Positions 16,739 through 25,777 are shown, counted from the stretch's first letter. The stretch: 64,000 nucleotides of DNA from JAOUEA01 sp963821935 (GCA_963821935.1 CAWGFM010000001.1:1-64000), one strand, 5' to 3'. Translations and numbers: made by a program. Notes: a model not told the origin generated them from the letters alone.

Positions 16739-17863
16739 GTGATCGTCGGAGTCCCGAAGGAAGTCAAGGACAACGAGTTCCGGGTGGCGCTGACCCCCGA
16801 AGGGGTGCGCGAGCTGGTCGCTGCCGAACAGCGTGTCGTGGTGGAGACGACCGCGGGCCTGGGTTCCGCGATCGCCGACGAGGACTTCATCGCGGCCGGG
16901 GCCCAGATCGCGCCGGATGCCGACGCCGTGTTCGGCGAGGCGGACATGATCGTGAAGGTGAAGGAGCCGCAGCCCCAGGAGTACGAACGGTTCCGGAGCG
17001 GCCAGGTGCTGTTCACCTACTTGCACCTGGCGGCCGATGAGACGCTCACCCGGTTCTTGGTCGACCGCAAGGTGCGATCGGTCGCGTACGAGACCGTCCA
17101 GACGCCAGACGGCCGGCTTCCGCTCCTGGCGCCCATGTCCGAGATCGCGGGGCGGATGGCACCACAAGAGGGGGCAGCAGCGCTGGAACGACCGCGCGGA
17201 GGACGTGGCGTCCTCATGGGCGGGGCCTCCGGGGTCGCACCCGCCAAGGTGGTGGTGCTCGGCGCGGGCATGGCCGGCGCCAACGCTGCCCAGATCGCTG
17301 CCGGCATGGAGGCCGAGGTCACCGTCCTCGACCGATCGATCGAGCCTCTGCGCGACATCGACCGGATCTGGCACGGCCGGATCCAGACGACGATGAGCTC
17401 CTCGCTGGCGATCGAGCGATCGGTGCTGGCCGCCGATCTGGTTGTGGGCGCGGTGCTGGTTCCGGGAGCCAAGGCCCCTCATCTGGTCACCGCCGAGCTG
17501 GTCTCGGCGATGCAAGCCGGGTCGGTGCTGGTGGACATCTCGATCGATCAAGGGGGGTGCTTCGAGACGTCTCATGTCACGACGCACTCGGACCCTACCT
17601 ACGTCGTCGACGACGTGGTGCACTACTGCGTCGGGAACATGCCCGGGGCCGTGCCGCGCACCTCGACCTATGCGCTCACCAACGTCACCCTGCCCTACGC
17701 CATCGCGATCGCCGCCGACGGTCTGGTCGAGGCGATCCGTCACGATCCGGATCTGGCCCTGGGCGTGAACGTCTACGACGGCCAGATCACGAACGAGGGG
17801 GTCGCCGAGGCACACGGCATGGAACCGGTTCCGTTGTCCGAGCTCGTGGACGGTCTGGTCTAG
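16739..17863 (+). CDS. ald: alanine dehydrogenase
   Basis: 374 residues, matching the usual length of about 371. Oxidises L-alanine to pyruvate and ammonia with NAD. The N-terminal substrate domain has VGVPKEVKDNEFRVAL and VKVKEPQPQEYE. The Rossmann domain has VVVLGAGMAGANAA, then SIDQGGCFETS and VPRTSTYALTN. The GTG at 16739 is chosen because AGGAG is 8 nt upstream and the family starts with (M)IVGVPKE. Longer in-frame starts would add an unusual N-terminus. It follows the nudix gene. Confidence 0.95.
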   Translation: MIVGVPKEVKDNEFRVALTPEGVRELVAAEQRVVVETTAGLGSAIADEDFIAAGAQIAPDADAVFGEADMIVKVKEPQPQEYERFRSGQVLFTYLHLAADETLTRFLVDRKVRSVAYETVQTPDGRLPLLAPMSEIAGRMAPQEGAAALERPRGGRGVLMGGASGVAPAKVVVLGAGMAGANAAQIAAGMEAEVTVLDRSIEPLRDIDRIWHGRIQTTMSSSLAIERSVLAADLVVGAVLVPGAKAPHLVTAELVSAMQAGSVLVDISIDQGGCFETSHVTTHSDPTYVVDDVVHYCVGNMPGAVPRTSTYALTNVTLPYAIAIAADGLVEAIRHDPDLALGVNVYDGQITNEGVAEAHGMEPVPLSELVDGLV

Positions 17864-17872
17864 GAGGGGCAG

Positions 17873-18844
17873 GTGGGGGAGCCGATCGCCCTGGAGGCAG
17901 AGCGCTACCTGGATCACCTCACCGTCGAACGCGGACTGTCCGAGCACACGCTGGCTGCCTACCGGCGTGATCTCCGCCGCTACCTGGACTTCCTCGCGAC
18001 GCGAGACGTCACCGAGCCCGCGGTCGTGGAGGAGGCCACCGTCCGGTCGTTCGTGGCCTCCCTGAGCGCATCGACCTACGGTGATGACGAACGTCCGTAT
18101 CGCGCCAGCTCCGTCGCGCGGACCCTGTCCTCGGTGCGGTCGTTCCACCGGTTCCTGCTTCGTGAAGGCGTGACCGAACGCGATCCGGCGATGGGGATCT
18201 CACAACCCAAGCTGCCACGATCGCTGCCGAGGCCGCTGAGCGTGGACGAGGTCACCAGGTTGGTGGAGGTACCCGATCGCGACACGCCGGTGGGCCTGCG
18301 AGATCGCGCCATCCTCGAGCTGCTGTACGGCGCCGGCCTGCGCATCTCCGAGCTCGTGGGCCTGGACGTGGACGACGTCGACCTGGAGCAGGGATCGGTT
18401 CGGGTGCTCGGCAAGGGCGGGAAGGAGCGAGAGGTCCCACTGGGGAGCATGGGACGAGCGGCGGCCGGTGACTACCTGATCCGCGCACGGCCGGAGTTCG
18501 CCTCCGCGGCCAGTCGCGGCGCGATGTTCCTCAATCGGCGGGGAGGCCGGCTCACGCGCCAGAGCTGTGCGCGCCTGCTCGGCGCGTACGTCGCGGCAGC
18601 CGGGATCGATCGCCGCGTCACGTTGCACACGCTTCGGCATTCCTTCGCCACCCACCTGCTGGAAGGTGGCGCCGACGTTCGGGTCGTGCAGGAGCTGCTC
18701 GGCCACGCCAGCGTCGCGACCACCCAGATCTACACGCTCGTGACCCGAGAGCACCTGCGCGAGGTCTACTACTCGTCGCATCCGCGGGCCCGTCGTGACC
18801 CGCGCGATCGGACCGACGTGCCCAACGCCGAGATCTCGTCGTGA
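17873..18844 (+). CDS. xerD: tyrosine recombinase XerD
   Basis: 323 residues. Resolves chromosome dimers at dif with XerC. The N-terminal SAM-like core-binding domain spans about 8-110. Catalytic residues: Arg157 (GAGLRISEL), Lys near 181 (GKGGKERE), His252 and Arg255 (LHTLRHSFA), His278 (LGHASV) and Tyr287 (TQIYTLV). A strong aggagggg Shine-Dalgarno overlaps the end of ald. The gene order after the nudix gene matches mycobacteria (Rv1701), supporting a housekeeping Xer rather than a phage integrase. The stop overlaps deoB by 4 nt. Confidence 0.95.
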   Translation: MGEPIALEAERYLDHLTVERGLSEHTLAAYRRDLRRYLDFLATRDVTEPAVVEEATVRSFVASLSASTYGDDERPYRASSVARTLSSVRSFHRFLLREGVTERDPAMGISQPKLPRSLPRPLSVDEVTRLVEVPDRDTPVGLRDRAILELLYGAGLRISELVGLDVDDVDLEQGSVRVLGKGGKEREVPLGSMGRAAAGDYLIRARPEFASAASRGAMFLNRRGGRLTRQSCARLLGAYVAAAGIDRRVTLHTLRHSFATHLLEGGADVRVVQELLGHASVATTQIYTLVTREHLREVYYSSHPRARRDPRDRTDVPNAEISS

Positions 18845-20025
18845 GCGAGGCGCTCGTCCCGCGCGTGCTGGTGCTGGTGTGTGATTCCTGGGGTGTGGGG
18901 GATGCACCCGATGCCGCCGCGTACGGAGACCAAGGCTCGGACACGATCGCGAACACGGCGCGAGCGGCCGGCGGCATCACCGTGCCCACCCTCGAGGCCA
19001 TGGGCCTCGGACTGCTCACCGACGTCGATGGGGTGGCCGCGGCGGCCGCCGAGGGCACCGCGCACGGGCGAGCCACCGAGCGATCGGCCGGGAAGGACAC
19101 CACGACGGGGCATTGGGAGATGATGGGCATCCAGCTGGACGAGCCCTTCCCCGTGTATCCGGACGGGTTCCCGCCTGAGATCATCGACCCCTTCCGGGAC
19201 GCGATCGGGCATGGCGTGCTGGGCAACGTTCCGGCATCCGGGACGGAGATCATCGCGGAGCTGGGCGAGGAGCATCTGCGCACCGGCGACCCGATCGTCT
19301 ACACGAGTGGTGACTCGGTGTTCCAGATCGCGACCCACGTCTCGATCGTGCCGCTCGAGCAGCTCTACGAGTGGTGCAGGATCGCTCGGGCCCTGCTGGA
19401 CGGACCCCATCGCGTGGGACGGGTCATCGCCCGCCCGTTCGAGGGAGTCCCGGGCGCGTTCGTGCGCAGCGCGGCACGACGTGATCTTTCCGTGCTCCCT
19501 CCAGGTCCGACCGTCCTCGATGCGGTGCAGGCGGCCGGCGTGGCGGTGCGCGGGGTTGGCAAGATCGACGACATCTTCAGCGGCCGGGGGATCTCCGAAG
19601 CTCGGTACTCCGACTCCAACGACGACGGGGTCGACATCACGCTCGAGTATCTTCGAAGCCCCGGGACGTCGCTGGTCTTCACGAACCTGGTCGACTTCGA
19701 TTCGAAGTACGGGCACCGCAACGACCCAGCCGGCTACGCGAGATCGATCGAGGCGCTCGACCGCCGGCTCCCCGAGCTCATCGAAGCGTTGGACGGCGGG
19801 GTCATGCTCCTCACGGGCGACCACGGTTGCGACCCGACGACCGAGCCCACCGACCATTCCCGGGAACGGACGCCACTGCTCGCCGCCGGCCTGACGGGTG
19901 GACCATATGAGATCGGCACGCGGGAGTCCTTCGGGGATCTTGGACACACGGCGGCGGCCCTCCTTGGGGTGGAGGTCGAGGGTTTGGTGGGCGAGAGCTT
20001 CGTCGACCGCTTGGGTATGACGTGA
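18841..20025 (+). CDS. deoB: phosphopentomutase
   Basis: 394 residues, as in the DeoB family (alkaline-phosphatase superfamily metalloenzyme). Interconverts ribose or deoxyribose 1- and 5-phosphates in nucleoside salvage. The N-terminus has the metal Asp in VLVCDSWGVGDAPDA. The phosphorylated Thr region is KDTTTGHWEMMG. C-terminal metal ligands lie in GDHGCDPT and TDHSRE. The GTG start overlaps xerD (GTGA). It precedes the pyrimidine-nucleoside phosphorylase, which makes the pentose 1-phosphate it uses. Confidence 0.95.
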   Translation: MSEALVPRVLVLVCDSWGVGDAPDAAAYGDQGSDTIANTARAAGGITVPTLEAMGLGLLTDVDGVAAAAAEGTAHGRATERSAGKDTTTGHWEMMGIQLDEPFPVYPDGFPPEIIDPFRDAIGHGVLGNVPASGTEIIAELGEEHLRTGDPIVYTSGDSVFQIATHVSIVPLEQLYEWCRIARALLDGPHRVGRVIARPFEGVPGAFVRSAARRDLSVLPPGPTVLDAVQAAGVAVRGVGKIDDIFSGRGISEARYSDSNDDGVDITLEYLRSPGTSLVFTNLVDFDSKYGHRNDPAGYARSIEALDRRLPELIEALDGGVMLLTGDHGCDPTTEPTDHSRERTPLLAAGLTGGPYEIGTRESFGDLGHTAAALLGVEVEGLVGESFVDRLGMT

Positions 20026-20179
20026 GTGCCGGTAACACCGTCTGGTCGAGGGTTGAGGCTGCACGTGCGGTACCCTCACCCTCGTTCCCATCCCGGACGG
20101 GAAAGGGTCTGATCCGGGGCGATCGACGTCAGCTCGACCCCCATGCGAACGCGCAGGTCAGACCGGCTGGAATCCCCAC

Positions 20180-21493
20180 ATGAGGACGAGGGACCACCGT
20201 CAGACCGTCGCGGCGAAGCGTGACGGCCGCGCGGTGGCTGCTGCTGACATCGAGGCGTTCATCGAGGGTTACGGATCGGGCGAGGTGACCGATCCGCTCG
20301 CGGCGGCGTTCCTGATGGCCTGTGTCCTGAATGGGCTCGACGAGCAGGAGACGCTGGCCCTCACGCGCGCATTGATCGACTCGGGTGAGACCGTCGCCTT
20401 CCCCAGCCTGGAGCTGCCCACGGTCGACAAGCATTCCACCGGCGGGGTGGCCGACGGGGTGACGTTGGTCTTCGCGCCCTTGGCGGCCTCCGTCGGCCTT
20501 GCCGTCGCGAAGCTCTCCGGCCGTGGGCTCGGGCACACGGGAGGCACGCTCGACAAGCTGGAGTCGATCCCGGGCTTGCACACGGATCTGTCTCCGGCGC
20601 AGATGGAGGGGCAAGTCGCCGAGATCGGCTGTGCGGTGGCCGCCCAGACCGCCCGGCTGGTGCCGGCCGACGGGGCCCTGTATGCCTTGCGCGATGCCAC
20701 GGCGACCGTGCCGTCGGTCCCGTTGATCGCCGCAAGTGTCATGTCGAAGAAGCTGGCCGTCTCGACCGATCTGATCCTGTTGGACGTGAAGGCCGGCTCC
20801 GGGGCGTTCATGAAGACGGTGCCCGAGGCTCGCGACCTCGCTCAGGCGTGCCTGCGCCTCGCCACCGGAGCGGGCCGCGCCGCCACGGTCGCCGTCACCG
20901 ACATGAACCAGCCACTGGGCGACGCGGTCGGCAATGCGCTCGACATCATCGAGACCGTGGAGGTGCTTCGGGGCGACCGTCGTGGTCGGCTGCGAGAGCT
21001 CGCGGTCCTGTTCGTGGCTCGCGGTATGGAGGCGACCTTGGGGATCGGTCTGGGCGAGGCGACGGTTCGGGCCGAGCGCGCGATGGATTCGGGCGAGGCG
21101 CTCGATCGATTCCGGCGATTGGTGCACGCGCAGGGCGGCGACCCCCACGTGGTCGACCGGCCCGAGGCGGTCCTTCCCCGGGCGGCCGTCATCGAACCGC
21201 TGATCGCCGACCGCACGGGCGTGGTGGCGTCGATCGACGCCGAGGCGATCGGTTCCGCCAGCGGAGCCTTGGGAGCTGGTCGCCTCCGCAAAGGCGACCC
21301 GATCGACCCCGCGGTGGGTATCGTGGTGCGGTCCAAGATCGGCACGGCGATCGAGCGCGGACATCCGATCGGGCAGATCCACGCTCGGGACGATGACGCG
21401 GCCGCCGAGGCGGCGTCGCGAACCCTCGCCGCGCTCACGGTGTCGGACGATGAGGTCGACGTACCTCCGCTGGTGCACGGTTGGTTCGGCTGA
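20180..21493 (+). CDS. deoA: thymidine/pyrimidine-nucleoside phosphorylase
   Basis: 437 residues. Splits thymidine or uridine with phosphate to base and pentose 1-phosphate. Family marks: DKHSTGGVADGVTL (phosphate site), SGRGLGHTGGTLDKLES (the nucleoside phosphorylase family 3 signature), SVMSKKLA and LDVKAGSGAFMKT. The 154 bp upstream hold a TACCCT box at 20071-20076 and a short imperfect hairpin near 20090-20110, but no clear Shine-Dalgarno before ATG 20180. The first 10 residues are unlike the family. With deoB it forms a salvage pair. Confidence 0.95.
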   Translation: MRTRDHRQTVAAKRDGRAVAAADIEAFIEGYGSGEVTDPLAAAFLMACVLNGLDEQETLALTRALIDSGETVAFPSLELPTVDKHSTGGVADGVTLVFAPLAASVGLAVAKLSGRGLGHTGGTLDKLESIPGLHTDLSPAQMEGQVAEIGCAVAAQTARLVPADGALYALRDATATVPSVPLIAASVMSKKLAVSTDLILLDVKAGSGAFMKTVPEARDLAQACLRLATGAGRAATVAVTDMNQPLGDAVGNALDIIETVEVLRGDRRGRLRELAVLFVARGMEATLGIGLGEATVRAERAMDSGEALDRFRRLVHAQGGDPHVVDRPEAVLPRAAVIEPLIADRTGVVASIDAEAIGSASGALGAGRLRKGDPIDPAVGIVVRSKIGTAIERGHPIGQIHARDDDAAAEAASRTLAALTVSDDEVDVPPLVHGWFG

Positions 21494-21532
21494 CCGGCGG
21501 CCATCGGTGACGAGCGAGGAGGCGTGCGGGTC

Positions 21533-22216
21533 GTGACGACGATGCTGGGGGTGGCGTTCACCTGGCTCGGCGTGCGCCTGGCCCTCTACATGCTCGTGTC
21601 CCTCGCGATCGGCATGTCTCTTCGTGAGTACGCCCTGGCGTCGGCGGCCACCCGGATGGGTGATGCCACCCCTCGTCTCTGGGGCCGGCTCACCGTGAGC
21701 CCCAAGGGCTGGTTCGAACCGTTCGGGAGCGGCTTGGTCCCGGTCCTCATCGCGATCCTGTGGTCGGTGCAGTATTGGGTGATCCCAGCGGCATACGCGA
21801 AGCCCGCGCCGATCGACACGGGCCGCCTGCGAGGTGGGAACCGGGGTGTCGTCGTCGTTTCGCTCGCCGGACCACTCGCCACGCTTCTGCTCGGGGCGGC
21901 GGCGGGTCTGTTGGTTCGCGTGGGGTCGGCGTTGCCCACCGAGGCCGTGTTGTTCGCGCTGGTCCTGTCCTACACCAGTATGTCGCTGGTGGTGTTCCAC
22001 CTGCTCCCGATCCCTGGCCTGGACGGTGCTCGGCTGGTGGCGCTGCTGCTGCCCCCTCAGGCACGCGAGGTCTACCGGAACGCCGACAAGTACCTGCCGT
22101 TGTTCGTCCTGGTGGCGCTGTTCGTGTTCAGCACGCTGATCCTGGGCTTCCTGACATCGATCGCGAGCGCGCTGTGCAACGCCGCCACCGGGGGAGGCTG
22201 CGACGTCTTCACGTAG
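21533..22216 (+). CDS. site-2 protease (M50) homologue lacking HExxH
   Basis: 227 residues with about five membrane helices and the layout of bacterial M50B proteases. Where active members have HExxH, this has REYAL (residues 31-35, SLREYALASAATRMGD), keeping only the Glu. The following RLTVSPKGWFEPFGSG equals the family region xLNPxxHxDPxGS without its His. The C-terminal LLPIPGLDGARL keeps the second metal-site Asp. It is probably a pseudo-protease (inference). GTG 21533 sits 10 nt after AGGAGG. GTG 21524 would be too close. Confidence 0.75.
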   Translation: MTTMLGVAFTWLGVRLALYMLVSLAIGMSLREYALASAATRMGDATPRLWGRLTVSPKGWFEPFGSGLVPVLIAILWSVQYWVIPAAYAKPAPIDTGRLRGGNRGVVVVSLAGPLATLLLGAAAGLLVRVGSALPTEAVLFALVLSYTSMSLVVFHLLPIPGLDGARLVALLLPPQAREVYRNADKYLPLFVLVALFVFSTLILGFLTSIASALCNAATGGGCDVFT

Positions 22217-22261
22217 TGACCGGTTCACCGCGGCCTGCGAAGGCAGCCGTCACCCCCGCGC

Positions 22262-22267
22262 TATCAT
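22262..22267 (+). promoter_or_regulatory. TATCAT -10 box of trpS
   Basis: TATCAT ends 7 nt before the ATC at 22275, the spacing seen at leaderless starts elsewhere in the window. It is the main evidence for where trpS begins. Confidence 0.5.
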
Positions 22268-22274
22268 CGCCCGC

Positions 22275-23321
22275 ATCGACACCCCAGCCTCCATCGACCG
22301 AGCCTCCGCCGCGACCGACACCGGTCGTGGCCGTGTACTGACGGGCTTCCGTCCCACCGGATCGCTCCACATCGGCCATTGGGCTGGCAACGTGGGCAAC
22401 GCGGTGCGGCTGCAGGATGAGGGTTACGACTGCTGCTACTTCATCGCCGACTGGCACATGCTCACGACCGATTACGATCGCACCGACCGCCTGCCCCAAC
22501 GCGTGCGCGAGCTGGCCGCCGACCTGATCGCCGCCGGGATCGACCCCGAGCGCTCGACGCTGTACCGCCAGTCGGACCTGCCGGAGGTCGCCGAGATGTC
22601 GCTGCTCCTCAGCATGATCACGCCGCTGGGCTGGCTCGAGAGGGTACCCACCTATAAGGAGCGGCTGCGCGACCTCGCGGAGCGAGACATCGCCAACCTC
22701 GGCCTGCTGGCCTACCCGGTGCTGCAGACGGTGGACATCACGATCGTGCAAGGCCGCTTCGTGCCGGTGGGGGAGGATCAGGTCTCCCACCTGGAGATCA
22801 GCCGCGAGATCGTTCGCCGCTTCAACCGGCTCTACGGCGAGGTGCTGGTCGAGCCGCAGGCGCTGCTCTCGGATACCCCCATGCTCCCCGGCGCTGACGG
22901 ACGGAAGATGTCGAAGTCGCTCGACAACTCGATCGGGTTGAGGGATGAGCCGGACCAGATCCGTGCGAAGGTGCGATCGTTCATGACCGACCCGCAGAAG
23001 GTGCGGCGGGGTGACCCCGGCCGACCCGAGATCTGTCCGATCTTCGCCCTCCATCGCCGGTTCTCGCCCGATGACGTGCCCAGGATCGACGCCGAATGCA
23101 GGACCGGGGAGCTGGGATGCGTCGACTGCAAGTCGATCCTGGCCGAGCATCTGATCGAGCAGCTCGCCGAGTTCCGCGAGCGCCGGGCCCAGCTCGAGGC
23201 AGACCCCGGCTACCTCGACTCGGTGCTGGACGAGGGAGCGGCGCGGGTTCGTCCACTCGTGCAGGGAACGATGGAGTCCGTGCGGGACGCGATGCACCTG
23301 ACGACCGGGGGATCGATGTGA
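22275..23321 (+). CDS. trpS: tryptophan--tRNA ligase with apparent ATC start
   Basis: Class I synthetase charging tRNA-Trp, about 348 residues. The HIGH motif is GSLHIGHWAGN. KMSKS is in DGRKMSKSLDNS. GCVDCK near the C-terminus fits the longer TrpRS branch. The first ATG/GTG/TTG in frame (GTG 22392) lies beyond the HIGH motif and cannot be the start. The frame is open upstream without any standard start codon. ATC at 22275, 7 nt after a TATCAT box, is the best candidate. CTG at 22338 is the other. A sequence error is possible. The stop overlaps the scpA GTG. Confidence 0.85.
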   Translation: MDTPASIDRASAATDTGRGRVLTGFRPTGSLHIGHWAGNVGNAVRLQDEGYDCCYFIADWHMLTTDYDRTDRLPQRVRELAADLIAAGIDPERSTLYRQSDLPEVAEMSLLLSMITPLGWLERVPTYKERLRDLAERDIANLGLLAYPVLQTVDITIVQGRFVPVGEDQVSHLEISREIVRRFNRLYGEVLVEPQALLSDTPMLPGADGRKMSKSLDNSIGLRDEPDQIRAKVRSFMTDPQKVRRGDPGRPEICPIFALHRRFSPDDVPRIDAECRTGELGCVDCKSILAEHLIEQLAEFRERRAQLEADPGYLDSVLDEGAARVRPLVQGTMESVRDAMHLTTGGSM

Positions 23322-24082
23322 GCGACGCCACCGCCGCTGCGCCGACCCCTCCCACCCAGGCCGGCAGCTTCCCGGTCGAGCTTGCCGTGTTCACTGGACC
23401 GTTCCGACTCCTCGCCGATCTGATCCTGGAGCAGAAGGTCGACGTGTGCGACGTGCGCATCGCCGAGGTCACGAACGGGTATCTCGGGCGGGCGGACGAC
23501 GTGGAGCGCTGGAGTCTGGACGAGGCCACGTGGTTCCTGGCGATCTGTGCGGTCCTGCTGGAGCTGAAGGTCGCGCGGCTCACGCCCAAGCACACCGAGC
23601 TCGACGAGGACGATCTGCTGGGCGGTTCACCGGACCTGGCGTATGCACGTTCCCTCGAGCTGGCCGCGTATCGCAAGGTGGCGATCGAGATCGCGCGACG
23701 GCTGGAGGATGAAGCGGGCTACTTCGCCCGCGATGTCGGTCCTGGCCCCGAGTTCTCCAACCTCTACCCGGACCCCATGGCCCACCTCGAGCCTGACGGA
23801 CTGGCGGCGCTCGCTGCGGCGATGCTGCGACCCCCGCCGACCCTGGACCTCTCGCACGTCACGCCGATCCGCTACACGGTGGTCGAGGCCATGACGACGC
23901 TCCAGGATCGGATGCACTCGTTCGGCAGGGGCGCGACCTTCCGCGAGCTGGTGGCGGACTGCGAGGAACGGATCCACGTGGTGGTGCGGTTCCTGGCGAT
24001 CCTGGAGCTCTACCGAGAGGGCAAGGTGGAGCTGGCCCAGGCTCCGACGTTCGGCGAGATCGAGGTGGCGTGGACCGGATGA
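23318..24082 (+). CDS. scpA: segregation and condensation protein A
   Basis: 254 residues. Kleisin subunit of the SMC-ScpAB condensin, which compacts and segregates the chromosome. The N-terminal SMC-binding part has AVFTGPFRLLADLILEQKVD and DEATWFLAICAVLLELKVAR. The C-terminal winged helix has RFLAILELYREGKVELAQ. The usual DGPLDLLL appears here as TGPFRLLADL. The GTG start overlaps the trpS stop and the 3' end overlaps scpB (ATGA), so the genes are tightly coupled. Confidence 0.93.
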   Translation: MSDATAAAPTPPTQAGSFPVELAVFTGPFRLLADLILEQKVDVCDVRIAEVTNGYLGRADDVERWSLDEATWFLAICAVLLELKVARLTPKHTELDEDDLLGGSPDLAYARSLELAAYRKVAIEIARRLEDEAGYFARDVGPGPEFSNLYPDPMAHLEPDGLAALAAAMLRPPPTLDLSHVTPIRYTVVEAMTTLQDRMHSFGRGATFRELVADCEERIHVVVRFLAILELYREGKVELAQAPTFGEIEVAWTG

Positions 24083-24678
24083 GGGCCTCGGATCCCGACC
24101 CAGCTCCTCAGGAGACGCGCGACACCCGGGCGCTCGAGGCATTGTTCTTCGTGTCCGACGAGCCGCTGACGTCCTCGGTGATCGCTCAGGCTCTCGATAC
24201 GGACCGCAGGACGGTCGATGCGTTGTGCGAGCGGCTGGAACAGGAGTTGGTGGAACGCGGGTCCGGGTTGGTCCTTCGCAGCGTGGCGGGTGGATGGCGG
24301 CTGTTCACTCATCCGGACGTCGCCTCGATCGTCGAGCAGTTCGTCCTATCGTCGCGGCAGGCGCGTCTGACCAAGGCGGCCCTCGAGACGCTGGGGATCG
24401 TCGCCTACAAGCAACCGGTGACACGCCACCAGGTGAGCGGCATCCGAGGGGTGAACTCCGACGGGGTCCTGCGCGCGCTCGTGGATCGAGGGCTGATCGA
24501 GGAGGCGGGCCGGGAGAACGCGCCCGGGCGGCCGATGCTCTACGCCACCACACCGGCGTTCCTGGAGCGACTCGGCCTCCCGTCGCTCGCATCGTTGCCC
24601 TCGCTCGCCCCCCTGCTGGGACCGGACGCCGACGAGGATCGCGAGCGCCTCGAAGAGCCGGATCCCGGCGACCGCTGA
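24079..24678 (+). CDS. scpB: segregation and condensation protein B
   Basis: 199 residues. Two winged-helix domains that dimerise and bind ScpA. Family marks: ALEALFFVSDEPLT near the N-terminus, WRLFTHPDVASIVEQF, and LTKAALETLGIVAYKQPVTR then IRGVNSDGVLRALVDRGLI. ATG 24079 makes an ATGA overlap with the scpA stop, the junction used throughout this cluster. A GTG at 24070 is possible. The tail of about 25 residues is acidic and probably disordered. Confidence 0.94.
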   Translation: MRASDPDPAPQETRDTRALEALFFVSDEPLTSSVIAQALDTDRRTVDALCERLEQELVERGSGLVLRSVAGGWRLFTHPDVASIVEQFVLSSRQARLTKAALETLGIVAYKQPVTRHQVSGIRGVNSDGVLRALVDRGLIEEAGRENAPGRPMLYATTPAFLERLGLPSLASLPSLAPLLGPDADEDRERLEEPDPGDR

Positions 24679-24681
24679 ATC

Positions 24682-25404
24682 GTGACCGAGGAGCGAGTGC
24701 AACGAGCCCTCGCACGGGCAGGCTTCGGGTCCAGGCGTGCATGCGAAGAAATGATCGTGCAGGGCAGGGTCACCGTGGAGGGGATGGTCGCGACGCTGGG
24801 CGACAAGATCGATCCGACCGAGGCCTCGGTCGAGGTCGACGGGCTCACCGTGAACCTCGACCCGACCATCAGGTACTACGCCCTGCACAAGCCGGTCGGC
24901 GTGGTCACGACGATGCGCGATCCACAGGGCCGGCCCGACATGCGGTCGCTGCTGCCCCACGACGGTCCGAGGGTGTTCCCGGTGGGCAGGCTGGACCGGG
25001 ACAGCGAGGGACTGCTCCTGCTCACGAACGACGGTGACCTGGCGAACCGGATCATGCACCCGCGCCACGGGGTGGAGAAGGAATACCTCGCCGAGGTCGA
25101 CGGCATCCCCACCGCGAAGCACCTCACGAGGCTCCGGTCCGGCGTCGAGCTCGACGACGGTCCGGCGTCCGCGGTGTCGGCGAAGATCGTGGCCACCTCC
25201 GGGGCTAAGGGGGCGATCAGCCTCGTCATGGCCGAGGGTCGCAAGCGTGAGGTGCGTCGGCTGCTCGAGGCGGTCGGCCTTCCCGTCACCCGGTTGGTGC
25301 GGCTCCGGGTCGGGCCGGTCAAGCTCGGCCAGCTCGCCGCCGGAGCGATCCGCGAGCTGACCCGCGAGGAGGTGCAGGCGCTCGCGCGGGTGGTGGCCGG
25401 GTAG
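24682..25404 (+). CDS. rluB: 23S rRNA pseudouridine synthase, RluB/RsuA type
   Basis: 240 residues. Makes pseudouridine in ribosomal RNA. An S4 RNA-binding domain comes first (ERVQRALARAGFGSRRACEE), then the catalytic domain with the essential Asp in PVGRLDRDSEGLLLLTNDG and KEYLAEV. KREVRRLLEAVG and TRLVRLRVGPV complete the fold. It starts with GTG 3 nt after scpB. The order scpA-scpB-rluB is widely conserved in Gram-positives. Whether it is RluB proper or another RsuA-family member is inferred. Confidence 0.92.
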   Translation: MTEERVQRALARAGFGSRRACEEMIVQGRVTVEGMVATLGDKIDPTEASVEVDGLTVNLDPTIRYYALHKPVGVVTTMRDPQGRPDMRSLLPHDGPRVFPVGRLDRDSEGLLLLTNDGDLANRIMHPRHGVEKEYLAEVDGIPTAKHLTRLRSGVELDDGPASAVSAKIVATSGAKGAISLVMAEGRKREVRRLLEAVGLPVTRLVRLRVGPVKLGQLAAGAIRELTREEVQALARVVAG

Positions 25405-25407
25405 GGT
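25402..25407 (+). promoter_or_regulatory. TAGGGT -10 box of aroH
   Basis: The box overlaps the rluB stop codon and ends 7 nt before the aroH GTG. No Shine-Dalgarno is present, so a leaderless internal promoter for the aromatic genes is likely. Confidence 0.55.
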
Positions 25408-25414
25408 TTCGCCC

Positions 25415-25777
25415 GTGAAGGTTCGGGCGGCCCGCGGCGCGATCGCGGTGGCAGAGGACTCGCCTCCGAGCGTGTTCGACGCCACCGAACGGCTGTTGGG
25501 CGCCGTGATCGCCCGCAATCAGGTTCCGACCGAGGATCTCATCAGCGTCCTCTTCACCGCCACCGACGATCTCCGGTCGGCGTTCCCCGCCGAAGCGGCT
25601 CGCCGCATGGGGCTGGGATCCGTCCCGTTGATGTGTGCGCGTGAGATCCCCGTGGCCGGCGCCATGCCATCGGTGGTCCGGGTCCTGATCCACTTCCACA
25701 CCGAGCTCGCGCTGGCCGACGTTCAACATGTGTACCTCGATGGCGCCGAGAGCCTCCGTGACGACCTCGAGCACTGA
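25415..25777 (+). CDS. aroH: chorismate mutase, AroH class
   Basis: 120 residues, the usual size of the trimeric AroH-type enzyme that turns chorismate into prephenate. Seen: VRAARGAIAVAEDSP with the conserved Arg, SVLFTATDDLRSAFPAEAAR, VPLMCAREI and RVLIHFHT. The gene is followed directly by prephenate dehydrogenase and EPSP synthase, so the operon covers the end of the shikimate route and the tyrosine branch. Its start is leaderless. Confidence 0.93.
   Translation: MKVRAARGAIAVAEDSPPSVFDATERLLGAVIARNQVPTEDLISVLFTATDDLRSAFPAEAARRMGLGSVPLMCAREIPVAGAMPSVVRVLIHFHTELALADVQHVYLDGAESLRDDLEH

Noticed and set aside
17873..18844. Tyrosine recombinase as part of a mobile element
   Set aside because: Its position in the pyrG-nudix-xerD-scpA order and its XerD-like sequence mark it as the housekeeping dimer-resolution enzyme.
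20129..22228. Minus-strand open frame of about 700 codons
   Set aside because: Antisense to deoA and the M50-like gene. It is His/Arg/Gln-rich low-complexity sequence with no motif.
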